Shown here one piece after another: positions 28,185 to 37,873 of a DNA stretch of 64,000 nucleotides. Made by a program: the position numbers and the translations under genes. How positions within the stretch are numbered: position 1 is the stretch's first letter; every line of letters starts with the position of its first letter. Under the pieces are notes generated by a model, which had not been told where the DNA came from, did not search any database, and saw nothing but the letters and a program-made list of their open reading frames with translations. The DNA comes from Siphonobacter sp. SORGH_AS_0500 (GTDB lineage: Bacteria; Bacteroidota; Bacteroidia; Cytophagales; Spirosomataceae), in the NCBI RefSeq assembly GCF_002838835.1, contig NZ_NHPP01000005.1, positions 124,001-188,000 of the forward strand, read 5' to 3'.

Positions 28185-31100
28185 ATGAGAATTATGTTTC
28201 AAAAACGTTTACCACTAAAAGGGCTACTTTTTACCGGAGTAACGCTTTTGTCAGGTGCATTGCCTGGAAACCGGCAGGTTTCGGCAATGCACCTGCCTTT
28301 ACATGCCTATGAAAATCCTGCTCCGCCCCTATCACCCTCGCAGGTCGTCACTATCATCTCCGGTACGGTACAAGACGAAAAAGGGACCGCATTGGCCGGG
28401 GCAACCATCTCTGTAAAAGGGATGGCGAATCTGGGTACTACAACTGACGGCAACGGTCGGTTTAGTTTACGTATACCCGATAACGTTAAAGATCCGGTTC
28501 TGGTCATTTCCTACATTGGTTTTCAATCGCAGGCGGTAGCCATTGGCAACAAGACCAATCTTACCATTCAACTGGAGTCTGATCATAAAGCACTGAATGA
28601 AGTCGTCGTTGTCGGTTTCGGTCAGCAGAAACTTCCGACCGTGACGGGCGAAATCAGCGTTGTCGATAGCAAAGCCCTGCTGCAAACTCCAGTAGCCAAC
28701 ATTACCAACATGTTGATTGGACGGGCGGCTGGTATTAGCGGTATCCAGAATAGTGGTGAGCCTGGACAAAATGCCACGACCATTCGGATTCGGGGGATAT
28801 CTACACTAAACGGATCCGATCCACTCATCGTAATCGACGGGATTCAACAGCCTACCGAACAGCCGTATACGGTACTGAACGCCATGGATCCCAACGAAAT
28901 TGATAACATCAGTGTGCTCAAGGATGCTTCTGCTACGGCTGTATTCGGGATTAGGGGGGCAAACGGGGTAATCATCGTTACTACTAAACGTGGTCGGGCC
29001 AATCGTCCTCAATTTAGTTTCTCAACGAATCAGGCCTTTACCAGAGCCTCTTCCCTATTCGAAACGCTCAATTCTTATGAGTTTGGATTGCTTCGCAACG
29101 AAGCCGTTCGAAATGCTCAGGCTTCGGGTGATAACAGTTACAACCAGCTTCTGTTCTCGAACGACGAACTCTGGAAGTTTCAGAATAACCGGGATTATAC
29201 CCCCGCCGAGGTAAATGCCATGAACCTCACGGCTGACCAGAAACAAGCTCTGCTGAATAGTCCGGCTCTGTACTACACGAGCAATAACTATTACAAGGAG
29301 CAATTCGGCGGCGTAGGTCGGCAGCAACAGTATAACCTGAACGTATCGGGCGGCACCAACCGGGTAAAGTACTTCGTCTCGCTGGGGAATTTCCAGCAGG
29401 CAGGTATTCTGAACAACACAAAATACGGAGGATCGAATACCAACCCTTATTTCAATCGGTACAACTTCCGGTCTAATGTCGATATAGACGTCTTCAAGAA
29501 TTTCCAGGTATCGTTCAACATGGCCGGTCAGACTTCCATTGCCAAAGTACCCGGAGCGGGTAACTCTTCTGGAGACTTTGGAAACCGCTATCAGAACATC
29601 ATTCAGAGTATTCTGGAAAACAGCCCCTTCTCTGGTCCGGGTATCGTAGACGGACGTTTGGTAACGGGCTTCGTAGGATTACCCGGCGATCCAACCAATC
29701 CCGTTGGCAGTAAGGGAGGGGGAGGATATACGCCTCTTACTCAACTCCTTACGGCGGGAACCCGTACCATGTATACCACCACCCTGACCAGTAACTTCGT
29801 AGTCAAACATACGATGGGTTACATTACGCCAGGTCTGAGTTCGCGGGTATCCGTTGCGTATGATGATAGCTACACGAAAGGATTTGCCAAAACGGTTAGC
29901 GTCCCGCAGTTCAGTGCCATGCGAAACCCATCGGATCCAGCCAATCTAATTTTCATCGGTGGACAGATCAGTCCTACATCTACGGCGGATAACGTGGGTA
30001 ATGGGTCCTGGAATAAACTGTATCTGGAAGCGGCGATTGATTACAATCACAGTTTTGGAGATCATACGGTTACGGGTTTGATCCTTGGAAACGCTCAGCG
30101 GTTTACGGCCAATGGACAAGGTTACAACACCCCTTCTGGTCTGATGGGTCTGGTCGGACGGGTTACGTATAATTTCAAAGAACGCTACCTGTTTGAGTTT
30201 AATATGGGCTTCAATGGTAGTGAGCAGTTTGCTCCAGGTAGACGATTCGGTTACTTCCCCTCCGTTTCGCCCGGTTGGATTCTGTCCAACGAATCGTTTT
30301 TCCCTAAAAACGATCTAGTTACCTGGGTAAAATTCCGGGGTTCGTACGGAGAAGTAGGTAACGACCAGTTAGGTGGCCGTCGTTACTTATACCTGCCTAA
30401 CACCTGGGCTTACAACGGTCGGGGTTATTACTTCGGCAGAAGCGATGGGTCCAGTGCCAACCCCTACTTCAGCGGGGCTCAGGAAACGGCCTTAGGAAAT
30501 CCGGCCATTACCTGGGAACGTGCCCGGAAAACGAACTTGGCTGCTGAATTCCGGTTCCTGAAGGATCGTCTGACCGTAAACACGGCCTTATTCTGGGAAA
30601 ATCGGAACAACATTCTGGTATCCCTGGGAACGATTCCCGGTACCTACGGTGTGCCTGACTGGAACGTACCTCCGGCTAACGTAGGACGGGTTAGTAACCG
30701 CGGCTATGAACTCTTCGGCGAATGGAACGATAAAGTAGGAGCCGTTCAGTACTTTGTCAGAGGAACCTTCTCCTATGCTCGTAACCGAATTGACTATCGG
30801 GCGGAAGCTCCCTACCCTTACCCCTGGATGAACTCGACTGGGTATTCCATCGGCCAGTATAAAGGGCTGCGGACGGATGGCTTCTACAACACGCAGGAAG
30901 AACTCAGCAATCGTCCCTACAATACGTTTGGCGGTAATCAGGCAAAACTGGGAGATATCAAATTCCGTGACATTAACGGCGATGGTATCCTCAACAATCA
31001 GGATCTGGTGCCCATCGGCTATTCTAACCTGCCACGGGTAGCGTATAACTTTTCCGTAGGTCTTTCCTACAAAGGTTTTGATATCAACGCTCTGTTCATT

Positions 31101-31550
31101 GGTACAAAACAGGGGTCTTTCCCTCAGTATGGGTATATCCTCAGCACGCCTTTCGCCAAAAACGTAGGTGCAGTGATGCAATATGCCTATGATGGACGCT
31201 GGACTCCTGAAAAATATGCCGCAGGACAGCCCATTTATTACCCTACTATCTCTTTCAGTGGCGGTCAGTCTAATAACAACCAGTTGAGTGATTTCTGGCT
31301 CAAGTCAAATGATTTCACTCGCTTGAAAAACCTTGAAGTCGGCTATACGTTCCAGCAGAATAACTCTTTCCTGAAAGCCACGCATTTGCAGGGGGTACGC
31401 TTGTATGTAAATGGCAACAACCTCTTTACGTGGGGTTCCCACCTCATCAATGGAATTGATCCCGAACAGGCTGATACGGGCAAAAACTCCATGGGATACC
31501 TCTACCCGTTGACTCGCACTTTCAATATCGGAGCAAGTATCCAATTCTAA
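28185..31550 (+). CDS. SusC/RagA-family TonB-linked transporter (PUL 2, first pair)
   Basis: Outer membrane glycan importer of 1121 residues. After a signal segment comes a carboxypeptidase-regulatory-like domain (GTVQDEKGTALAGATISVKG). The TonB/plug region shows NEVVVVGFGQQKLPT and FGIRGANGVIIVTTKRGRA, and the barrel ends NIGASIQF. ATG at 28185 is chosen; 28077 is a TTG lying upstream of the promoter match. It is followed 17 bases later by its SusD partner. No HTCS or FecR regulator adjoins this PUL within the window. Confidence 0.94.
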   Translation: MRIMFQKRLPLKGLLFTGVTLLSGALPGNRQVSAMHLPLHAYENPAPPLSPSQVVTIISGTVQDEKGTALAGATISVKGMANLGTTTDGNGRFSLRIPDNVKDPVLVISYIGFQSQAVAIGNKTNLTIQLESDHKALNEVVVVGFGQQKLPTVTGEISVVDSKALLQTPVANITNMLIGRAAGISGIQNSGEPGQNATTIRIRGISTLNGSDPLIVIDGIQQPTEQPYTVLNAMDPNEIDNISVLKDASATAVFGIRGANGVIIVTTKRGRANRPQFSFSTNQAFTRASSLFETLNSYEFGLLRNEAVRNAQASGDNSYNQLLFSNDELWKFQNNRDYTPAEVNAMNLTADQKQALLNSPALYYTSNNYYKEQFGGVGRQQQYNLNVSGGTNRVKYFVSLGNFQQAGILNNTKYGGSNTNPYFNRYNFRSNVDIDVFKNFQVSFNMAGQTSIAKVPGAGNSSGDFGNRYQNIIQSILENSPFSGPGIVDGRLVTGFVGLPGDPTNPVGSKGGGGYTPLTQLLTAGTRTMYTTTLTSNFVVKHTMGYITPGLSSRVSVAYDDSYTKGFAKTVSVPQFSAMRNPSDPANLIFIGGQISPTSTADNVGNGSWNKLYLEAAIDYNHSFGDHTVTGLILGNAQRFTANGQGYNTPSGLMGLVGRVTYNFKERYLFEFNMGFNGSEQFAPGRRFGYFPSVSPGWILSNESFFPKNDLVTWVKFRGSYGEVGNDQLGGRRYLYLPNTWAYNGRGYYFGRSDGSSANPYFSGAQETALGNPAITWERARKTNLAAEFRFLKDRLTVNTALFWENRNNILVSLGTIPGTYGVPDWNVPPANVGRVSNRGYELFGEWNDKVGAVQYFVRGTFSYARNRIDYRAEAPYPYPWMNSTGYSIGQYKGLRTDGFYNTQEELSNRPYNTFGGNQAKLGDIKFRDINGDGILNNQDLVPIGYSNLPRVAYNFSVGLSYKGFDINALFIGTKQGSFPQYGYILSTPFAKNVGAVMQYAYDGRWTPEKYAAGQPIYYPTISFSGGQSNNNQLSDFWLKSNDFTRLKNLEVGYTFQQNNSFLKATHLQGVRLYVNGNNLFTWGSHLINGIDPEQADTGKNSMGYLYPLTRTFNIGASIQF

Positions 31551-31567
31551 GTTCATTTCAGAAGCAT

Positions 31568-33259
31568 ATGAAACTCAATATCATCGTATTAGCCCTGTTT
31601 GGCTTGCTTTTTAGTGCCTGTCAGGACGACTTTCTGCAGCTACCTATTTCAAGTGCTACCACGGTTGACTCCGTCTTTTCCACGACCGTTAAGGCACAGT
31701 CGGCTATTGCAGAAGCCTACCAGAAGAACCTTTCTCAGGGCTTACCTTATCAGGGTTTCTGGAATTCCATGATTCACGAAAACCTGACGGGAGGTCTTAA
31801 CTACGGTTTTGGCTGGACCATTTCACAGGGAATCATCATCACCGGGATGAATGCCAATGGCAGCAGTCAGGATATGGATGGCTTTAATTACAACTATACG
31901 ACCATTCGCCAGGCTTGTCTCGTCAAAGAAAACATCGATAAGGTTCGGGATATGTCTGCGGCGGATAAAGCAGTGGTAAAAGCCGAAATGAAGGCCCTCT
32001 TGGCGTACCGCTACGGCCAAATGTTAACCATTTGGGGTGGTGTACCATTAGTTTCCAGAAGTTTCCAGGCCGCTGAAGATCTGGCCGTTCCCCGGAGTTC
32101 TGTCAAAGCCGTGCTCGATTCTGTTGTCTCCTGGTGTGATCAGGCAGCGGCGGTGTTGCCCGCCAAGTGGCCAGACACCTTTTCGGGCCGAATGACAAAA
32201 GCGGCGGCTCTATCGATCAAAGCCAAAGCCTTAATGTACGCAGCAAGACCTTTGTTCAATACCGGAACGCCTTATCTGGATTTCGGCGTAAACAACGCAT
32301 TGATTTGCCTGGGTAATAATGACCCTTCACGCTGGACAACCGCTGCTCAGGCTGCCGAAGCTGCCCTGGCAGAGGCTGAAAACAACGGTGGCTTCCGTCT
32401 TCTTAATACAGGTAATCCCCTGGATGACTATGGCACCGCTACTTCTACCCCCGGCAATGCGGAAGTAATTCTGGCCTATAAGTCGAACGAAAGCTGGCAA
32501 ATGAATACGTTCTACAACCTGCACAACTGGCAGGCTTATGGAAACGCCTTGATGACTACCCAATTGGAAGCCTATTACAAGCAGGATGGAACCGACCAGA
32601 GCTGGCCAACGCTAGGCAGCGATCCCTTACCTTTCTCAGACTACCTGAGCAAAATGAAGGAAATGGAAGCCCGTTTTAAAGCCTGTTTTCAACCCTGGCA
32701 AATGGATGCCTGGAACAATCCTGGCGATAACTCCTGGAGCAATCAGAATACCTTCCAATGGGAAATGACAGGTTGTGCCCGATCAACCAAGTTTTATTAC
32801 AAGGCTGGTTCCAGAGGCTGGTTTGAGTTTCCTATTTTCCGGGTTGCTTCCCTGTATTTAAGTGCGGCTGAAGCCTATAACGAATCAGGCCAGACCGCGA
32901 AAGCTCTGGAACGACTCAATAAAGTTCACCAGCGTGCCGGTTTACCCGCCGTTACGGTAACCAATCAGGCCGCTTTACGGAAGATCATCCAACGCGAATG
33001 GGCGGCAGAATTCTTCGCGGAAAATTACCGTCTTCAGGATATTAAACACTGGAAACTCGAAAACATCGGATCAGGTATCATTGGTGGCTCCATCCGAACC
33101 TTTGCTTTCAATAATGGAAACGGTGCCAAGATGACGGGCAATACCAATTACCAAAGCAAAATCGAATACCAGGGTTTCTGGGCTCCCCGCCAGTATCTGA
33201 ATCCCTTCCCTCAAACGGAGGTTAACAAAGCCATCATTGTTCAAAATCCAGGGTATTAG
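31568..33259 (+). CDS. SusD/RagB-family lipoprotein (PUL 2, first pair)
   Basis: Surface glycan-binding lipoprotein of 563 residues, partner of the preceding SusC. The lipobox is LFSAC followed by QDDFLQ. Family features are KAEMKALLAYRYGQMLTIWGG in the TPR region, YLSAAEAYNESGQ, IIQREWAAEFFAENYR and a C-terminal IIVQNPGY. It is followed by a second, different SusC after 24 bases, so the operon continues. Confidence 0.93.
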   Translation: MKLNIIVLALFGLLFSACQDDFLQLPISSATTVDSVFSTTVKAQSAIAEAYQKNLSQGLPYQGFWNSMIHENLTGGLNYGFGWTISQGIIITGMNANGSSQDMDGFNYNYTTIRQACLVKENIDKVRDMSAADKAVVKAEMKALLAYRYGQMLTIWGGVPLVSRSFQAAEDLAVPRSSVKAVLDSVVSWCDQAAAVLPAKWPDTFSGRMTKAAALSIKAKALMYAARPLFNTGTPYLDFGVNNALICLGNNDPSRWTTAAQAAEAALAEAENNGGFRLLNTGNPLDDYGTATSTPGNAEVILAYKSNESWQMNTFYNLHNWQAYGNALMTTQLEAYYKQDGTDQSWPTLGSDPLPFSDYLSKMKEMEARFKACFQPWQMDAWNNPGDNSWSNQNTFQWEMTGCARSTKFYYKAGSRGWFEFPIFRVASLYLSAAEAYNESGQTAKALERLNKVHQRAGLPAVTVTNQAALRKIIQREWAAEFFAENYRLQDIKHWKLENIGSGIIGGSIRTFAFNNGNGAKMTGNTNYQSKIEYQGFWAPRQYLNPFPQTEVNKAIIVQNPGY

Positions 33260-33283
33260 GCCTGATTAACGTATTTACTCTAG

Positions 33284-36157
33284 ATGAAAAACCACCTATA
33301 CGTCAATAAACGGACCGCCTGGCTATTCGCATTAGTGCTTGGGAGTACATGTTTAAACGCAAACTCACAGCAATTAGATAGTCTTAAGGCAACACCGCTC
33401 TTTGCTCCGGGCATGAGCCAGTCTAATCCATTTCTTACCTCATCCACAGGGCCGTTAGTCTCTTCTTCCATTTCTGGAACAACGATTGCCAAGACTCCCG
33501 TGCCTAATGTGACTAATGCCCTCTATGGTCGCTTACAGGGTTTAATTGTACGCCAGAACTCTGGCGAGCCAGGGTATGATGCTGCGACTCTTAACATTCG
33601 CGGACTGGGTACCTATGATAATTCTGATCTGGTTATCTGCGTAGACGGATTCATTACTACCTCCTCTTATTTCCAGTACCTGTCTCCCAGCGAAATTGAA
33701 AGCATCACGGTATTGAAAGATCCCGCTTCGCTGGCTGCCTTTGGTATGAAAGGAGCGAATGGGGTTCTGTGGATTGTGACCAAGCGGGGAACGATTAGCA
33801 AACCTCAGATTCAGTTCAACCTTGTTACTGGTTTGCAGCAGGCTTTGCGGATCAACAAGCCGTACGGATCCTACGATTACGCTCGTCTTTATAATCAGGC
33901 CATAAGCAATGACAACTATGCCCTGAATAATAATACGTTCGTGTGGTCACCCAAGTATACCGATGCCCAACTTCAGGCTTATCAGAACGGGACAGCCCCT
34001 TCGGTAGACTGGTATGCGGAAACGTTGAAGAAGTATGGTCGGTACCAAAATGCCAATCTGTCGTTTACCGGTGGGGATCAGGTTTCTAAGTATGCCGTCA
34101 TACTCGACTACATGAAGCAAACGGGCCTGTACAATGTACCTACGTCGGCGACTACTTCTAATGCTCAGATTCAGCGATTTAACCTTCGAACCAATCTTGA
34201 TTTTAAATTCTTCAAGATCTTTGAAGCAAGAGTTGACTTGGGTGGACGTATCGAAGATCGTCAATATCCCAACTATAATGGTCCGAAGTTGTGGCGGAAT
34301 CTGGCATCGTATCCTTCCAACATTTATCAGGTGAGGGATGGTAATACCCAAAACTGGTCAGGAACGTCTCTGTTTCCCGATAACCCCGTAGCCTCTCTGT
34401 TAGCCCTGGGCCGCATTGCAACGCACGATCGTACCTTACAGGCAAACTTTAACCTGAAGGAAAATCTGGACTTCATTACCCCAGGTTTATCCATTGGGCA
34501 GGCCATTTCTTTCAACACCTGGACGCGGAATACCCTCGGTCGGACCGCTTCTTATGCCCGGTTTAATAATGGCGTGAATACTACAACCGATAAGGCTACG
34601 GATATCGCGTCGATTGGCTCGTCTCCCACGAACCAGTACAACTGGCAACAGATAACGCTAAACGCCGCGTACAAGCGTTCCGTAGGAAAACATGCCTTGT
34701 CGGCAGATCTCAATTATTTCCTCAGTGATTACATGCTGGATTGGAATATCAATGCGAGTGGACTGAATACCGGTAATAACATTTTTTATCATTACCAAAA
34801 CCTGGGTGGTCAATTCCAGTATTCGTATGATGATAAGTATTTACTTGCGTTATCTGCCGGATACAGTGGTTCAGATAATTATGCTCCGGGAAATCGCTGG
34901 GCGTTCTATCCCGCCCTTTCATTAGGCTGGGTAGTATCTAAAGAAGATTTTCTGGCTCAGAATAAGGCCATTACCTTTCTTAAGGTTCGGGCATCAGCAG
35001 GCCAATCAGGCTTCGATCAGTCTAATCAGGGCCGATACCTGTACCAGCAATACTTTACGGGAAGCGGCACCTACTATACGGGTAATAATGGTCTGAATGG
35101 CAATAGCGGAATTGCTCCATCCTATGCGGCCAATCCTGAGATCCGTGCTGAACGTAATACGGGTTATAACGTAGGGGTAGACCTTCAGTTGTGGAATAAG
35201 CTTTCGCTTACGGCAGATGGCTTCTTCAATAAGCGAACAGGTATTGTGACAGTAGATTATACCTTACCAGGTGTGTTTGGAGCCAACCCACCCTATCGTA
35301 ACCTAGGAATCGTTTCCAACAAAGGCTTTGAGCTCGCCCTGAACTTTACAGATAAGGTAGGTGATGTAAAGTATCATTTGAACGCCATGACCCTGTATGC
35401 CCATAACCAGGTCAAGCAAATGGGTGAAGTTGCTCCAGTGAATGCATTCAGCCGACTGACGGGTCAGCGAATTCAGACGACGCTGGGACTGCAAGCGGTT
35501 GGATTTTACGATGTAACTGATTTCAATGCGGATGGAACCCTTAAATCGGGAATTGCCCAGCCAACCTTTGGTAGTGTACAACCCGGTGATATACGGTATA
35601 AGGACACTGACGGGAACGGAAAAGTAGATCTGAATGATGTCTCACCCATGAAGTATACTTCCTTACCCGAATGGACGTACGCATTCGACGCTGGACTTTC
35701 ATACAAGAGTTTCGATTTTTCCGTCTTGTTACAGGGTGCAGCTCATCGGAGTGTAAATCTGTTGAATACAGATCAGGCCGTTGCATTTGTTGACAATACC
35801 AATGTATATCCTTCTGCCGGACAGGCCTGGGCTTATTACCCGGATCAAGGTATCGATACCAGAGCTACGGCTACCTATCCCAGATTTACAACCAAAGCCA
35901 ATATGAATAACTATTTGAATTCAACTTTCTGGATGAAAAACGGTAGTTTCCTACGGGTAAGAAATATTGAAATTGGTTATACACTGCCCAGCCAGTTGTT
36001 GCATAAAATTCATCTGGAAAACGTGCGGATCTATGTCAATGCCACGAATCCTTTTACGTGGTCTTACTTGAGCAAGCACTATAACATCGACCCAGAAACC
36101 ATCTCTGGCTACGCAGGTCTGAAAACGTACAATACTGGCATCACTTTAAGTTTCTAA
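33284..36157 (+). CDS. SusC-family transporter lacking the N-terminal beta-sandwich (PUL 2, second pair)
   Basis: A TonB-linked barrel of 957 residues, about 160 shorter than its upstream paralogue. After the signal peptide (cleavage near NANSQ) there is only a short linker before the plug (NALYGRLQGLIVRQNSGEPG). The carboxypeptidase-regulatory-like domain and the usual NEVVVVGYG segment are missing. The plug motif is FGMKGANGVLWIVTKRG, and the barrel ends NTGITLSF. No internal stop or frameshift is seen, so this looks like a natural short form. How it contacts TonB is unclear. Its SusD starts seven bases later. Confidence 0.9.
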   Translation: MKNHLYVNKRTAWLFALVLGSTCLNANSQQLDSLKATPLFAPGMSQSNPFLTSSTGPLVSSSISGTTIAKTPVPNVTNALYGRLQGLIVRQNSGEPGYDAATLNIRGLGTYDNSDLVICVDGFITTSSYFQYLSPSEIESITVLKDPASLAAFGMKGANGVLWIVTKRGTISKPQIQFNLVTGLQQALRINKPYGSYDYARLYNQAISNDNYALNNNTFVWSPKYTDAQLQAYQNGTAPSVDWYAETLKKYGRYQNANLSFTGGDQVSKYAVILDYMKQTGLYNVPTSATTSNAQIQRFNLRTNLDFKFFKIFEARVDLGGRIEDRQYPNYNGPKLWRNLASYPSNIYQVRDGNTQNWSGTSLFPDNPVASLLALGRIATHDRTLQANFNLKENLDFITPGLSIGQAISFNTWTRNTLGRTASYARFNNGVNTTTDKATDIASIGSSPTNQYNWQQITLNAAYKRSVGKHALSADLNYFLSDYMLDWNINASGLNTGNNIFYHYQNLGGQFQYSYDDKYLLALSAGYSGSDNYAPGNRWAFYPALSLGWVVSKEDFLAQNKAITFLKVRASAGQSGFDQSNQGRYLYQQYFTGSGTYYTGNNGLNGNSGIAPSYAANPEIRAERNTGYNVGVDLQLWNKLSLTADGFFNKRTGIVTVDYTLPGVFGANPPYRNLGIVSNKGFELALNFTDKVGDVKYHLNAMTLYAHNQVKQMGEVAPVNAFSRLTGQRIQTTLGLQAVGFYDVTDFNADGTLKSGIAQPTFGSVQPGDIRYKDTDGNGKVDLNDVSPMKYTSLPEWTYAFDAGLSYKSFDFSVLLQGAAHRSVNLLNTDQAVAFVDNTNVYPSAGQAWAYYPDQGIDTRATATYPRFTTKANMNNYLNSTFWMKNGSFLRVRNIEIGYTLPSQLLHKIHLENVRIYVNATNPFTWSYLSKHYNIDPETISGYAGLKTYNTGITLSF

Positions 36158-36164
36158 GGAACGC

Positions 36165-37844
36165 ATGAAAACCTTATCTATCCTTTTCTCCATAGGGGTA
36201 CTGGGGCTACTCGTCGGTTGCCAGAAAGAATTTCTGGATACCCGAATCGATACATCCCAAACTCAGGAGACACTTTCGTCTAACTATTCGACACTGTTCT
36301 CCTACGCCAACGCTCCGTATACTTATTTGCGGAATGAGTTTGCCATTCTCGATAACAATTTGTTTGCTCCAGTTTCTGATGAGGCCGTACAAACCTCTCC
36401 GGGAAGTTCGCTTGCTTTGCTCTTTAATAATGGCAGTTGGAATGCCTTATCCAATCCGGATAATTACTATTCTAGTTATTACTCCGGTATTCGGGCCGCA
36501 AACTTTTTCCTGGAAAACTCCGCAGACTACAAAGCTCGCCTAGCGATCAACCGTGATACCATTTCGGTGAATGGCAAAACCAATTACCAGAACGATGTCC
36601 TGAACATCGGCTGGTACCGGGCTGAAGCACGGGTGCTCAGAGCCTGGTATTACGCTGAGCTAATCAAACGCTACGGTGGCGTTCCTCTGGTGACGCGTAC
36701 GCTGGGTTTGCAGGATAATATGAACCTGCCCAGAGCTAGTTATGACGAAGTAGTTTCATTCATTGTCAATGACCTGGATCGCTACAAAGACAGCTTGCAG
36801 GTTAACTGGAAAACGTCTTCTTTCACCAACAATGATGGACGGGTTAGCAAAGGCATGGCCCTGGCTCTCAAAGCTCGTACGTTACTGTACGCGGCTAGCC
36901 CACTGCACAATTCGTCGGGTGACGTATCCAAGTGGAAAGCAGCGGCAGCAGCGGCCAATGATGTGCTGGTTTTTGCCGCTGGAGCGGGTCAGTATGGTCT
37001 GGATAATAGCTACCGGGATTATTTCCTGAGAAATAACACCCTGACCAGTAAAGAAACCATCTGGGCGATTCGTTACCCCGCCAATAGCGATCTGGAGCGG
37101 AAGAATTATCCGATTGCTACCGCTGGGGGTGCTAGTGGCATTACACCTACGCAGGACCTGGTGAACGCCTACGAATACAAAGGCAAGCCTGACTCTCTCA
37201 ATCCGTATGCCAATCGCGATCCCCGCCTGGCACTTACCGTCGTTACGAACAATAGTAGCTGGAATGGCCGAACCATTGACCAGTCAGCCGGGGGAACCGA
37301 CGATATGCGAAAAACCAACGCGAGTCGCACGGGCTACTACCTCAAGAAGTTTCTGGCCGATGGTCTGAATTTGGTACAAGGCCAGACCGTTGTTCACAAC
37401 TGGCCTGTCTTCAGGTATGCAGATGTGCTGCTCATGTACGCGGAAGCCATGAATGAAGCCTACGGCCCGGACAATACCAACGGATATACCTTAACGGCCC
37501 GCCAGGCTCTCAATCAGGTGCGGAGTCGTTCAGGAGTAGGTATGCCTGATGTAACGGTTACCAGCACTTCAGATTTTCGTTCCGCTGTTCGCCGGGAGCG
37601 TCAGGTGGAATTAGCCTTTGAAAATCATCGTTACTGGGATCTGCTTCGCTGGAAACAGGCTGGTTCGGTTCTCAATAGCCCTGTTAAAGGGGTGGCGGTA
37701 AGTAAAACGGGCGGAACCTTTACGTATAATACTATCGTCGTTGAAAACCGGGTATTCGATGCCAGCAAAATGTATCTGTACCCCATTCCTCAAGTCGAGA
37801 TCAATAAATCTAGTGGTGTCTTGAATCAAAATCCGGGCTGGTAA
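36165..37844 (+). CDS. SusD/RagB-family lipoprotein (PUL 2, second pair)
   Basis: A 559-residue surface lipoprotein with lipobox LLVGC followed by QKEFLD. SusD traits include EARVLRAWYYAELIKRYGG, RYADVLLMYAEAMNEAYG, VRRERQVELAFENHRYWD and the ending VLNQNPGW. It is more like classic SusD proteins than the first pair's SusD. Two SusC/SusD pairs in one operon suggest import of two glycan fragments or a split substrate range. Confidence 0.93.
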   Translation: MKTLSILFSIGVLGLLVGCQKEFLDTRIDTSQTQETLSSNYSTLFSYANAPYTYLRNEFAILDNNLFAPVSDEAVQTSPGSSLALLFNNGSWNALSNPDNYYSSYYSGIRAANFFLENSADYKARLAINRDTISVNGKTNYQNDVLNIGWYRAEARVLRAWYYAELIKRYGGVPLVTRTLGLQDNMNLPRASYDEVVSFIVNDLDRYKDSLQVNWKTSSFTNNDGRVSKGMALALKARTLLYAASPLHNSSGDVSKWKAAAAAANDVLVFAAGAGQYGLDNSYRDYFLRNNTLTSKETIWAIRYPANSDLERKNYPIATAGGASGITPTQDLVNAYEYKGKPDSLNPYANRDPRLALTVVTNNSSWNGRTIDQSAGGTDDMRKTNASRTGYYLKKFLADGLNLVQGQTVVHNWPVFRYADVLLMYAEAMNEAYGPDNTNGYTLTARQALNQVRSRSGVGMPDVTVTSTSDFRSAVRRERQVELAFENHRYWDLLRWKQAGSVLNSPVKGVAVSKTGGTFTYNTIVVENRVFDASKMYLYPIPQVEINKSSGVLNQNPGW

Positions 37845-37873
37845 TACGCCTGGAGCCATTCATCGAATAACGT

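Noticed and set aside
30588..31181. 197-residue open frame opposite the PUL 2 susC
   Set aside because: Antisense to well-conserved SusC barrel sequence, with no family resemblance.
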